From Aptenodytes patagonicus (taxonomy: Eukaryota > Chordata > Aves > Sphenisciformes > Spheniscidae), in NCBI RefSeq assembly GCF_965638725.1, contig NC_134963.1:6207501-6271500 (forward strand): DNA of 64,000 bases, in the 5' to 3' direction. A program made the translations under genes and the position numbers. This document shows, in pieces, positions 25,301 through 36,705 of this stretch. The notes beneath the pieces were generated by a model. It was not told the origin of the DNA. It ran no database searches and was given only the letters and a program-made list of their open reading frames with translations. Position 1 is the stretch's first letter. The number at the start of each line of letters is the position of its first letter.

Positions 25301-28300
25301 TACAGGACCTTACAAAGTACAGGGTAGTAGAGAAACACATATCCAATGGGGTTGGCTTCTCTAAGTCAGTTCTACATGAGTAACTCGGTGAGTTCAGTAA
25401 GTATTCCTGATTTTACTTTGCTGTTTGTGAGAGTAAAACAGGGTGGCAGTTGAGCTGTGTAGATGCCATGGCATCTGCTGGGAGTGGATCAGGTGAGTGT
25501 ACTCCAGTGTTCCTGCTCCCACTGCTTCCTTGCAGGGTGCGCAGTAAGCTGCCTTCCCAGTTATTTTTCCAGCAAGCAGCAGCAGTAGAATTAAGAATTA
25601 AAACTTAGATCAGCAAATTGGCATCATTGCTCAGGCTTGGAGACAGTAGCAAAGGAGCTGAAGGGATCCCTACAAACCTATCAGAAATTAATGGGAAGAG
25701 TCCTGGTCAGTGGGAGTTTAGGCAAACAAAGATTGATTCTAGATCCTTTGTCTCCCAGGGTGTTAATTTGGGCTCAGAGAGACTGCTGGAAGGAAGAGAT
25801 TTTGACACAAAAATCTCATTTCTGTTTGCTGTATTGTTAGACATTCCCCCCCCCCAATTAATAAAGATTAATATTGATTAACAAGAAAATCACTATATTT
25901 TTGTGGGGAAGAATGCTTCTGGCAGTCTTCTGTTTGAATACAGAAATAAAAGACATTGTTGGCACAAGAATAAATGGGTGTATAAAAGGTTTTGTGTACA
26001 TTTAATTAGGAAAGTGGAGGGGGGAAAGTGTGTATATTAATTTAGGTTTTAAACAGCAGAAAGCACTAAGACAATTTGGGATGTGATACAGGGTGTCACT
26101 TAAATTCAGTACCAAGCACACTCCCTTTTTGATTCTGTCAATTCTTAACTGTCTTGTCTCCATTGTCATTTTAACGTGAGAGAACAAGCCTCAATTTAGA
26201 TTCCCCCTCCTTTTTTTCTCTCTAGTGAATACCTAGTCATCACACTGATTTTTGACTAGGTATTGACTGTGAGAATTCCTGGCCTAGTTTTTCTTGCTAA
26301 CTATAATAGCAATAGCTAGTGATTTATTTTTTTTTTTTTTTTAATCTGAGATACACAGGATGTTCAGACATGCAGATGTATTTTGGGTTAATTGAGTAAT
26401 AGTCATCCAAGACCCAGGGCTTCTCCTTGAAATTAACATACAAAGTGATAGGTCAAAAACCTCAAGGTCCGTTACCCTGTGAGATACTAATACCCCCACA
26501 ATTAATTTCGTTTTCATGATCGCATCATCTTAAATTGAGGTGAAATCAAGGATTTTTCATTTTTCCCCCCCTCCGGCTGAGTTTGACTGGCACAACTTCT
26601 GACATGGGTGTATGGAAGCTGGTACCATGGCCAAGTCAAATCCTTTTCTTTGTTCTCTGGGCCTGCTGCTGCTGATAAAGTGGTCGGCGCATGGCATTAT
26701 GTCTTATTACATTTTTGATGCAGACTGCAAAGAAACGGGTAAACTCACCATGGTTACCACGATCTGTCATTTGGCAGGGCATGCCGTACTCAGCAATGGC
26801 CTCTAGTGTCTGCAGCACAGCTCTGCATATGTCGTGGGTACAGTAGACAATACAGCACCCCTGGCTGCCGAAGCGATGCCACTCTACTGATCTGACTGCT
26901 AATTCAAATCAGGAGCCATGCTCCAACTCCGGTGGCAGGTTCTTACTCAGAGTTGCCTACTGAAAGTTCTTGTTTGTTTTTGTCATTCAGTGTTGACTGA
27001 GTCACTGCTGGATTCGAGCTCCCACGCTGAGACCAACTACTGTCCGCTGCAGCGCCGTATGTTGCTGGATTTCACATCTGTGAAACTTTTTGGTCAGCCC
27101 CTTTTTCTTGGCACATCACGTTTCTCGTAGGGTTTTCTTTCTTACCTAGACATACCCTGCTGTGTTATTTTGTGCAGACCAAGCACGTGTCATTGCTTAA
27201 ATCAATGTAATCTGAAACAATCACTGAATTATCTGTACTATATTATCATTAACCAATATGGTGGCGATAAATTGTTTTTTGTTTTGCATGGGCTGCAGCT
27301 AAGGTTTGTTCAGTGGGTAGAGCAGGATTCCTGAGCCTGGACATCGGAGTCCTTTCCTTAATTCTGAACCAGTTTGGAGCTCCCAGGTCTTGTATGTGAT
27401 TGCTTGCAGTAACAGTTCAGGAACAAGTCTTTGCAGGATGGGTCTTTTGTTTTATTGTACATGAGGAAAAATCGCTTAAGTCTTTCTCTACTTAATTGAG
27501 GTAATTAAACCTTCTTACCTTGCAGCACAAGGGGCTCATTAATGTTTTTGAAGCATTTTGAAGTCCTTGGAGGAAAGATGCGGTTTGCTGTTGTGTCATG
27601 TTTGGTAACTGTTGAAATTCAGTCATCTGGACTTGAAATATTGACTGAGTTGTACATACAGAAATCTTACAATTGTGCATGTATTTTGAGCTGGTAATGT
27701 GAAGAACTAATTGAGAGAATAGCTGACAACTGTGGTGTTCCTTCACAGTGCTGTACACCCTATGGATGTGTTGTTTAGGTTTTTTCTGTTTTTTACTGTG
27801 CTTTAGCAAAATGTGACAATTAGCTCCATGTGAAACCTTAGCAACAGAAATGCAGATTGTAATGCCATAAAATTTTAGCAGCTTAGTTAAAGACAAAGAG
27901 AAACCTTGCTTTTTTTAAGGTGACCTAGTGACCAGCCCAGTTTGCCTTTTTTAGGCTTTCACATCTGGTTAACTAGTTAAAATTAAGAACACACTCTCTT
28001 CTTGTAATGAAGACAACACCACAGTGGTATCCTGTGATTAATTCTGAGGTGGAAAGAGACTTCCCAACTGAGGACAAGAGTCTGTTCCACTATGTTCAGC
28101 AGTGCTTTTTACAGTGTAACTGCTGGCTCTTTCTTTTTGTAGTGAGGGGAAAGTATGAATGAAATCACTTGCAACTTTAAAACAAAGCTACAGATTTACA
28201 TAGTTCTGAGCCCTGGTGACTTTTAGCATCAGTCTAATTTAGATTTAAATGAAGGCTGGTAAATGAGATCTGTTCCTCATATGAAAGACCGTTGGGAATT

Positions 28301-31300
28301 TTCAGCAAAGGAGTTTGTAAGGGGGAAGATTTTTTTCAGACAGCAGGCAGTCTGTGTCTGTGCCTACAGGCAAAGACAGCAGCATCAGTGGATGCAGGGG
28401 CACTTCAGCTGCAAGAGTGAGCAAGTTGAATGGTGTAATGCTCCCTTAGTCCTGAGTGTACAGTCCATAACCGGCAGGTCCTCTAACACTGTTGTGAAAT
28501 GGGGAGCATAATTAAGCCCCCTAAGAAAAATCTAAAAGCTGTTTCTCAAACCCGAATTCTTACCATTGCGGGGTAAGGGGGAACAAGTGTTTTGATTGTT
28601 CATTTCTGGAGCAGTTTGGCAATGATCACATTAGAGTCTGTTTCTGTAACTCTTAGCTGACTCAAAACCCTGTAGATCTGAATATAATCTTTTATAACTT
28701 TTGAAAAAGTAACCATAACCTGAAGTGATGTTATTTTTCCTTTGGTTTACTTATATAGCACAATATGACTGGCTAAAAACATTTGATATCACACAAAGAG
28801 GAATAATGGTAGCACTCTTCGCCTCCGATGTCGTACAATGAGCAGCAGATCTGATATACCTCAACTGACTGTTCCCTATGAATAGTTTTGGCATTGGCTG
28901 AAAATAGTACTGAGGGTAACTTGCATTGACCATGTGATGACACTTTGAGTTGCAAAATTACTTTCAGATAACTTGCACTGAAAAAGTAAAAATAGTATAG
29001 TACATTAGACTCATCTATGTGGAATGTATATATGCAAAAATAGGGCTCCTTAATATTTACAGTTTGTCTAGGCAGAACAACCTGTCATGCTACACTCTGT
29101 TTCACTTTTAGGCAAACAATTTGCACTGATAATGTTGCAGGCTGTGCTATTTTCAAATGTACAGCAAACGTTAGAGAAGCATTAATTTAACCATTCTCTT
29201 CCTAGCAAATAGTGTCACTCTGAAATGGCATTAGTGGGCTTAGACAAAGGTGAGAGGTCACAGCTTTAGAAAAAAGTGATCTAAAATGTGTCCCAGTGTA
29301 ACAGACTAATTAGTCTTTAGATAATAACAGATTTTTTTTTTTTTTCTTTCCTCTTACAGCTGGGAGTGTTCACTCTCCCTCCACAAGTATGGCAACATCT
29401 GCGCAATACCGACAGCTTATAAATGATTACGGACCCCCATCTCTAGGCTATACACAAGGGATGCAGGTACAGCTCTGCTTGTTGTTCTTCTTTAATCAGA
29501 TCACTGACCCTACGTTTGCATAGTAGCATGGATTGTGGCCTGTAATCTGAGGTGTTCCTCCCTCCCACCAAGATTTGAAATCAAACCCAAATGGCAGACT
29601 GATTCATCGCACATGTCTTGGGATCAAATTAGACTAAGCAGAGTGCTGAGTGAGGTTGGTTACTAATTAACTGTTAGTCCCATCCCTTCTGAGTCACAGT
29701 GAAACATGTCTTGAGTTATGTTCTGATAGTAAGAGCTCTAACATATTTTAAAATTATTTGTTAAAAAATGACTATTTCTATACTGTTTTTCTTTGGCAAA
29801 TTTATACTCTAAAATTTAGTTTCATGAAGCGTGTGTCACACACAGTCCTATGGGCTGCTTCAGGAATCTGGCAGTAAACTTTCTGTGAAATGTATTTGAC
29901 TTAATAGGATTTCCCTTATCATATGGGCAGTTTTGTTTATATCTGCTTCTCACTCTCCCTGCCTAGCTAACTTCTCCACAAAATATACACCTAAACATTG
30001 AAAAAGCAGAGGGAGAGTTAAATAAGCAGTTCTCAGTTTGCTGTTCTTACAGGACTCTTCTAATTTCGGTCCCACCTAAGGTCCCAGTCTTGCAGCTGCA
30101 TCCTCCCAGTTGATCCCAGTTTTTGAAGGGCATGTAGCATTGTGTCCAACTGTAGCAGCAACCGCAAAAAGAAAATCATGTTTATATAATAAACCTGAAA
30201 TTTTATTTTTTTAAAAAGTGGCTTCCAGGGCTATTTCTGGTCCTCCATGAATTTCCAGTTGCTGTTTGTTGTAATTGGTTTGTTTTGTTTTGTTTTTAGC
30301 AGTATTTAATTGAGATTAATCTACTTTCAACTACAGGGTACCAGCAGCAGTCAAGTACCGCAAAGCAAATACGCAGAACTTCTAGCTATCATAGAAGAAT
30401 TAGGAAAAGAGATTAGACCCACATATGCTGGGAGTAAAAGTGCGATGGAGAGGCTAAAAAGAGGTAATGTTTAAATTTATTAAAAAAAAAATTGTCACAT
30501 ACACTTTGTGCACTGACTGCTTGTATATGACTTCATGACAACTGTTTCCTTTGAAAGGAGACAGCTGTCTTGAGCTCATCATTAAACTAGGTGTATTAAC
30601 AAGCAACTGAAACCTTGGGATGCTCTATTCATGCTGCATTTGATAGATAAATCAGTGACCAAATGGGTTTCATGTGCACAAGGGGAGTTTCAGTTAATAA
30701 TTCAAACCTTATTTTAGAACCCTTAAGGTGTCTAATGGATATGTGCTTCTAGGTTCCTAGTGACTTACTTGCCCCTTCAATTCCCTTTTCTCCCCAGTCT
30801 CCAAAATATACAACCAAGCATTGTTTACTTTTTCTCATATACATCACCCATCTACTTGACCCAAGAGTCTTTACTAAAGTGCATTTTGCCTAAAGAAATA
30901 CTACATTGTGGTAATTCACACTGAGGCTGGTGGAGAGAAGAGCTGCAAAAAAAAAAGGTTGTCAGTGAAGGCTGTTGAGACTGAGATGTCAAACATAGGT
31001 GTTCCTCCTCTCTGTGGAGTGTTGGGCTGCTTAGGCTCCATTACCTGTTGTCAAGTGGATGTCATTAAGGGTCCACTAGTAAGGGACACAGGAGCTTTTA
31101 GGCCTGGCTGATGAGGTCTCTAGCTTTGCTTTGTCAGCTAAAAGGGGTAATAAATGCCCTTTCCTTGCAGTGTAAAAGAAACGCCTGCATGCCCCACTGC
31201 TGACATCAGCTTGACATTGTCCTCTGCAGGGGACGTGCGAGGGATATTTCTGAAGGAGCAATGGGACATTCCAGTGCTCCAGCTCCTGAAATGACCCTGA

Positions 31301-33297
31301 AAGGCCATCCCCAACAGTTGTGCTGGCAGTTCTGTCCTTTGCCAGTATGATGTAGTTACCTTTTCTTCCCCTTCCTTGGTCCTTGTGCTGAGTTTGGCTC
31401 ATGTGTTCAACCCTGAATGGGAATGTTATTGTAACAGACTAACTTCACCACCTTGCAAATCCCCCTTACATTTACCCAAGACTACAAAGCTTTATTTAAG
31501 GCTCAACCATTACGGGAGAGTAATATATCTGCCATGACGTGCAATAAAATGACTAGTAGCTGTTCTGGGAAAGGATGCAATAAAGTCTGCTGATGAGTGG
31601 TAAGTGGAATCTGGCCCAGCTAAAATCAATGTTGCTGGAGTCTCTCTTTATTGCATTGCCTGAGTCAGTATTAATAGATCATGAATGGCAATAGGCTAAT
31701 GGGGACAACTTGAGAGAGACTGGGAGAGATGCAGACGTTCTCTGAACTGAATGGTTCAGTTCAGTGAGGAAAAGCTGTTTTGCTGCTTCTTGCAGTGAGT
31801 ATTTAGTTTGTTGGCTAACATAGGTTTAAGATTCAGTGCTGCCACTGTGACTTGCCAGTGTTGCAAAGAATCCCAAATAAATACTTTTTGCTGCCATCTT
31901 TTGGTCACAAACATACCTCTTTCCATTTTGGGAGTCTGATGGCTGAAGGAGCATGTGCAACTATGAGAGCAGAAGTGATTGAGGGTAACCACATGACTGC
32001 AGCCTCTGTGGCCTTGTGGAGGTTATTCCTGAATAAAGTCCCTGTCCCCAGCTCCACCTGCTCCTGAGCACAGAGGCTACTGACCTCTAAAATTGGCCAA
32101 ATTCCCAGTGTTCTACATAATTCAGGGTAGTTCTGCTGCATAAACTGGGCGTCCTGCCACCAGATCCAGGTCTAATGCACTGCTTTGAGTACGCGTTTCT
32201 GCATCCCACAGCTGTGGGATGCAGCTTTACTTGTCTGTGTCAATTTAACCCTCTGCAAAACCTCGCACCCATCAAGTCCCAAGTCTTGGGACTTCTTGGA
32301 TGTAAAGGCTATTGCTGTGATCTGGGCTAGCAGCCTTCTAGAAACAGAATCCATTATCTCTAAATAGAGATTAAACCTCATCTATTGCCTTACTGTCCTT
32401 TCTCCGCCTTCTGTCTTGTCCTGTCAGTAAAATATAACCTCATTTGTTGTAGAAAAATCTGTCCGTCTCTCATTTTAAAATCTATCTCAAGCTCTGTTCT
32501 TTCAGCAGTGCTGTGAACATGAATCTAGATTTAGTTCCAGGATTAAGAATCAAGGTCCAGATTGCTGGAACTCAAGGCAACAGGACTTGTAGTGGAAAAT
32601 TCCACATTATGTCTATCAGATGAGCGTAGATACGGCAGCATGTAAAGTGGTGATGATTTACACTGGGAGCTGAGCCAGTGTTAGGAGGTAACTTTTTGCA
32701 CACACCATAAAAAATTTCTTCTTACGCTTACAAGAGACACAACTTGTGTTTAAGCAGCATTATGAAGGCTTGCATTTTGATGCATCCTCTCAGAGGCGAA
32801 CTATTCCAAGGTATTAAGACTTTTAGTGCTTGTTAAAACGATTCCCCAAATAACTTCCTATTTTTTTTCACTCCATTGTAGCAAAATAACTCACAGGTAA
32901 GCAAGACGATTTTTTTTTCCTTTCTGTTCAGTCTCTGATTTTAAAGAGGCCCGCATTGCACATTAAGATATACCTGTCACTGCAGACCTACAAATCTTAT
33001 TATGCTCCCATTCCTGGTTTAGTCCTTTTTCAATTTATAATGCCAGTTTGGGAAGGCAGACTTGTTTAGCAGCAGCTGATGTTTGGGAAGCGAGGGATTG
33101 CTCCCTTTTCTGAGGCATGCTGTGGTAGCCTTGGCAACTCGGGACAGAAATACGTAAACCTTTGTCTGGACTGTCATTGCAAGTGTGACCTGAATGAGAT
33201 GATTTAAAATATGTCTAATTCTTTTGCAGGCATTATTCATGCTAGAGGATTAGTTCGGGAATGCTTGGCTGAGACGGAACGAAATGCAAGATCCTAG
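19337..33297 (+). CDS. CDK2AP1: CDK2AP1 (CDK2-associated protein 1, DOC-1), complete
   Basis: Coding exons are 19337-19403, 29360-29466, 30337-30463 and 33230-33297 (stop TAG), all GT/AG and phase-compatible, giving 122 residues from the ATG at 19337 or 118 from the in-frame ATG at 19349. Human CDK2AP1 has 115 residues. Recognisable blocks are [62 protein letters not shown] and [20 protein letters not shown]. Known of the family: it binds monomeric CDK2 and DNA polymerase alpha-primase, restrains S-phase entry, and is a subunit of the NuRD complex. The second ATG matches the usual mammalian start (MSYKPN); the first adds MSLG and has a G at -3. The linker GMQGTSSSQ at the exon 2/3 junction is a little longer than the mammalian one. 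CDK2AP2 is the paralogue to exclude; the C-terminal half favours CDK2AP1. Confidence 0.97.
19822..19881. repeat. 2 x 32-bp near-perfect tandem repeat in the CpG island
   Basis: The unit starting GCCGCTCTCCTCAGG at 19822 recurs at 19854; the first 28 bases of the two copies are identical. It lies at the start of CDK2AP1 intron 1. Confidence 0.9.
20504..20528. repeat. T25 homopolymer
   Basis: An uninterrupted run of 25 T in CDK2AP1 intron 1. It may be the A-tail of a minus-strand retroposed fragment, but no element body is recognisable beside it. Confidence 0.9.
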
Positions 33298-34060
33298 CCC
33301 ACTAATTCAGTTGCAAGATTTTCCATCTCTTAATGAAGAAAAAGTAACACTTATTCCTTTTGACTCTTGAAACATTCAGACAAATTCCTTTATTTTGAAT
33401 GTTTTACCTTGTTTTGCCCTTACAAAAATGTATAGTTAAGAATGAGAAAACAAGGATTTTTCAACTTATGGAGGGTTTGCATTTTGTAAAGACGTTAAAA
33501 CTCCCTAAAATGTTTCTAAAACATGAAAACTGAACTGCATGCAGAGGAATGCTCTTTCTCTCCCAGGCTATATTTCAGTTCTCTTCTTATCCAGCCACAG
33601 TCTTAATTCTGTTTTTTTCCTTTGACTATATTCACTTAACCCCAAACTGTCAATCTTTCAAAGTTTGACATAAGCTCTAAGGATTTTTTTTTAATAAATG
33701 CAGAATAGCATGCTGTACCTAGTAGTCTGCTAAGTCACAATTTGTCATACAGCATAGACCCTGCTTAGAAATAACCTTCCCCTTCTCTTATTTTTCCTTT
33801 TTTCTTCGTTTTGCATAAACATTTGCATGACTGTTAGTGCTTTGAAGTCCATTTAAAGTGCATGAGTTATATGGAAAATAGGGAAACCTATTAAATAATA
33901 ACAAGGTCCTGGAAAGCTAATTTCTACATTAAGGCTGGAGATTTCAGTTTAAAGTTTGCCAAAAAAAAAAGAAAATTCTGGATAAATTACTAAAACTGTT
34001 ATTTGCATCTTTGTATGTATTTATTACTTGACGTAATAAAGCTTATTTTCATTAACAGTT
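33298..34060 (+). terminator. CDK2AP1: CDK2AP1 3' UTR and poly(A) signal
   Basis: AT-rich non-coding sequence follows the TAG at 33295-33297. The best poly(A) signal is AATAAA at 34035-34040, so cleavage is expected near 34055-34065. This implies a 3' UTR of about 760 bases. Confidence 0.8.
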
Positions 34061-35466
34061 TGTATTAAAACTATGTACAGTCACTTTAATCAGATTCATA
34101 CTCCATGAACAAGAACTCTCAACAGATAAAGATTTAACCTTCATGCAGGAGGCTCAAGTTCAGGAACAGACAAGGGAACGGGCCTGCAGATTGCTGGAGA
34201 GTTTCTGTCCGTGGTGTGGTCTGGATGCGGTCGATCTCTGTAAGAAGGCAGTAGTAAGAGGTTGCTAGCAGTCTCCATTGCTTTCAAAATACAAGCTATG
34301 GCTTCGGTTCTTGAAGCACTCTCCCTTCACTGCTGAGGGTGAAAACTTGGTGGCAGCCGGTGAGGGTGCTGTCCAAAATTAAAGAGAAGTTTTGGTTAAG
34401 CAATTAAGAGTTCTTAAAAGGATCAAAATAGGAAAGTATACTGCACTAGTGGCTCCAAAGTAACAGTAACAAAGGAAAAGCAGCTCCATGTACTTGCATA
34501 AAATGGGAAGCTGTCAAAATGAGTGGAGATACCAAAATGCCCCAGCTTAACTGCAGCACAGCATAAACATAATAAACAACTGTAATTCACTATTGTACAA
34601 TCAAATCTAAACCCTAAGGAAGATGGGATATCTGGGATATCCAATACATACGGAGCTGTGGATACTTGAAGCAAACACAGTAGTAAGAGGCAAAGTTAAT
34701 TACTCCACAGCTTGGATGAACTGGATTCTGTTGCCTTGGGAGGCAGCTTCCAATACACGTTATCTGTAATGACCCAATTTCACCTTTGAACTGGAAGAAC
34801 ATGACTGACCATGACTGACCAACCCTCACTTGCAGGAGCGCCTCCCCGCCCCAAGGCTCGTCACCACTCCAGACAAGATTTGTAAAGCTTCTGTTTAAAC
34901 TTCATTCAGAACTAAATAGGACAGAGCATTTGTTGAAGCTAACAGATCTGAAGGAGGCAACCAGTGACGGGTGTCTCTTCTGTCAGCATGTCTGTTTACA
35001 CCATCAGAACCAGCATCCAAACCTGGTCACTGTTTATAAAGGATTTACGTCAGTAGAGGCCTTGCCTGAGTAAGGATGGAAAGTTAAAACCTTTTAGGGC
35101 TGTTCTCCGTATGTATTGGAACTCCTACAAAGCAGCATAAGGTATCATCCGGGGAGAAGGAGATCTATTGAATTTTTTTTGTCTCTGTTAACAATGGTGG
35201 AAAGTTTATAGTTGCTTTTTAACAAGGATTGGTTTATCATCCGCTGAACTTGGCAGAAAAACTGATTGCTAGATGTGATTAATGGGAGACAGAAATAGGA
35301 ATACATGACTGCTTTTATCAGTTTGGTTTTACAGTAATAGCAGGTCACTACTCAGTATTTCAGTTGTGCTTATGAAGCTCTACATCATCTGTTAGTTTGA
35401 AAATTGTTTAGGTATAATGACAAATGTTTCCCTTACCCTACTAGGGCAAGTCAGTATTATATATGT
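34061..35466 (-). other. Tail-to-tail gap; possible MTRFR 3' UTR
   Basis: This stretch lies between the 3' ends of CDK2AP1 (+) and MTRFR (-). No coding exon was seen. On the minus strand, ATTAAA (34090-34085) and AATAAA (34025-34020) could end a long MTRFR 3' UTR of about 1.4 kb that would meet or overlap the CDK2AP1 3' end. A 10-bp tandem repeat (CATGACTGAC twice) sits at 34800-34819. Confidence 0.5.
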
Positions 35467-36682
35467 TTATTTCTTATGCAATTGTTGCATCTCTTTAAAA
35501 TGCTTCTTCCTTTCTAGGTTTTCCTTTGCTCTTCTTTTTTTCTCTTGCTTCTTCTTCTCCGATGCTTTCTTCTCTTTAAAAACATCGCTATCTTCACCTT
35601 TGTAGAAGAGGTCAACCTTTTCCTGCAGGATTTCTCTGGCTATCTTTCGGTTCTGCTCCACTGATCTTGTTTGATGACACTGAAGAAATACAATAGGACA
35701 TTTTTACTGGAACTTTAACCTGTTTAATTCTTCTGCTTTCCCTTTCAGTCTACATATTCCCGCCATTACAGTAAAGTAACTCCCTCTCCCCCAAGCCAAG
35801 AGCATCCCCCTGCCAAGAACTGCTGGAACTTTTGTATCCAGGTGATATATTTTGGAGAGGCTGCCTAACAATTATTTGCTACTGTAACTCATCAGACTGG
35901 CTTTTGCATGAATCTTTAATTCTGTCAGCGAATAAGATTGCTTCCATATTACCTTGGAAAGCTTCTTCTGAGTTTAACTTAACTGTCTTCCCCTTGTGAT
36001 AAGGAAGCAAAGATAAATTTCAAAGTATTAATCCACAAGAAGCAGGTAAGAGTAATGCTTAAAAAGAATGCAAAGTGAGCATGATCAACTTGTTAAGGAA
36101 GACATTCTAACTAACTCACAAGAGGGATAGGAATACGACAGCTGCCACTGAAAGGCAGCTACAGTGAAGATAGGTACATTTTATTGAAAACTACAAAATA
36201 GTACTGCTTGTCGAAGCCAGCAAGATCAGCTATGACCCCAAGTTTATTTATCTACTGATCGCCAAAACTGCTTCTTGCTGAGGTTCTTTACAACACATAG
36301 AAACTTTTCCTCCATGACATTTGCACTGTGATTATGCTTTACTATGAAAGGAGACTTGGAAGACGCGATGCAATTTGTGACTTAATGAAATAAAAAATAT
36401 AATTACCTTTACTACAATCCCAGATGGAATATGCTTCAAGACAACACAGTTGTTTGTCTTATTTGTGGCTTGACCTCCTGGGCCGTCACCTCTTACAAAC
36501 TGTTCTTTTAATTCTGCCTCAGATAGTCCAAGGAGATTGAAAGAGTTGTTCTTTCCTGCTGCCTGAAGTAAGGGCACTCTGGGCAGAGAAAATTGCTGCT
36601 TCCTCAAAATCCATGGTCTCCACGATGGTGTTCGCACTTCTCTCAGGAAGAATGTAAAATGAAATAAACTTGGCACATTCAT
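35467..36682 (-). CDS. MTRFR: MTRFR / C12orf65 (mitochondrial translation release factor in rescue)
   Basis: Two coding exons on the minus strand: 36682-36407 (ATG at 36682) and 35679-35467 (stop TAA), with donor GTAATT and acceptor TTCAG, give 162 residues against 166 in human. Residues 1-45 are basic and look like a mitochondrial targeting segment. The peptidyl-tRNA hydrolysis loop [12 protein letters not shown] is intact with GGQ at residues 69-71, followed by [20 protein letters not shown] and a strongly basic Lys/Glu-rich helical tail (about residues 125-162) expected to bind the ribosome. Known of the family: it is a codon-independent class I release-factor relative that frees nascent chains from stalled mitochondrial large subunits, acting with MTRES1; human loss causes combined oxidative phosphorylation deficiency 7 and SPG55. 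An untranslated part of this exon runs to about 36705, where a TGCAG acceptor lies. The stop codon is embedded in AATAAA. Confidence 0.97.
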
Positions 36683-36705
36683 ACAGAAACGAGGACACAG
36701 TTTCT

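Larger units (their letters stand above)
19404..29359 (+). other. CDK2AP1: CDK2AP1 intron 1 (about 10 kb)
   Basis: The donor is GTAAGT at 19404 and the acceptor is CTCTTACAG ending at 29359. The first 600 bases remain in the CpG island. Beyond it are simple T tracts (20504-20528 and 26326-26342) and a block at about 26.57-27.13 kb that is more complex and less AT-rich than its surroundings. No gene is seen inside on either strand. A first intron of this size next to a CpG island is a usual place for enhancers, but none can be named. Confidence 0.7.

Noticed and set aside
26636-26818. 60-codon minus-strand ORF with a faint integrase-like phrase ([11 protein letters not shown])
   Set aside because: The likeness is limited to a few residues with no catalytic acidic residues in register, so a transposon call is not supported.
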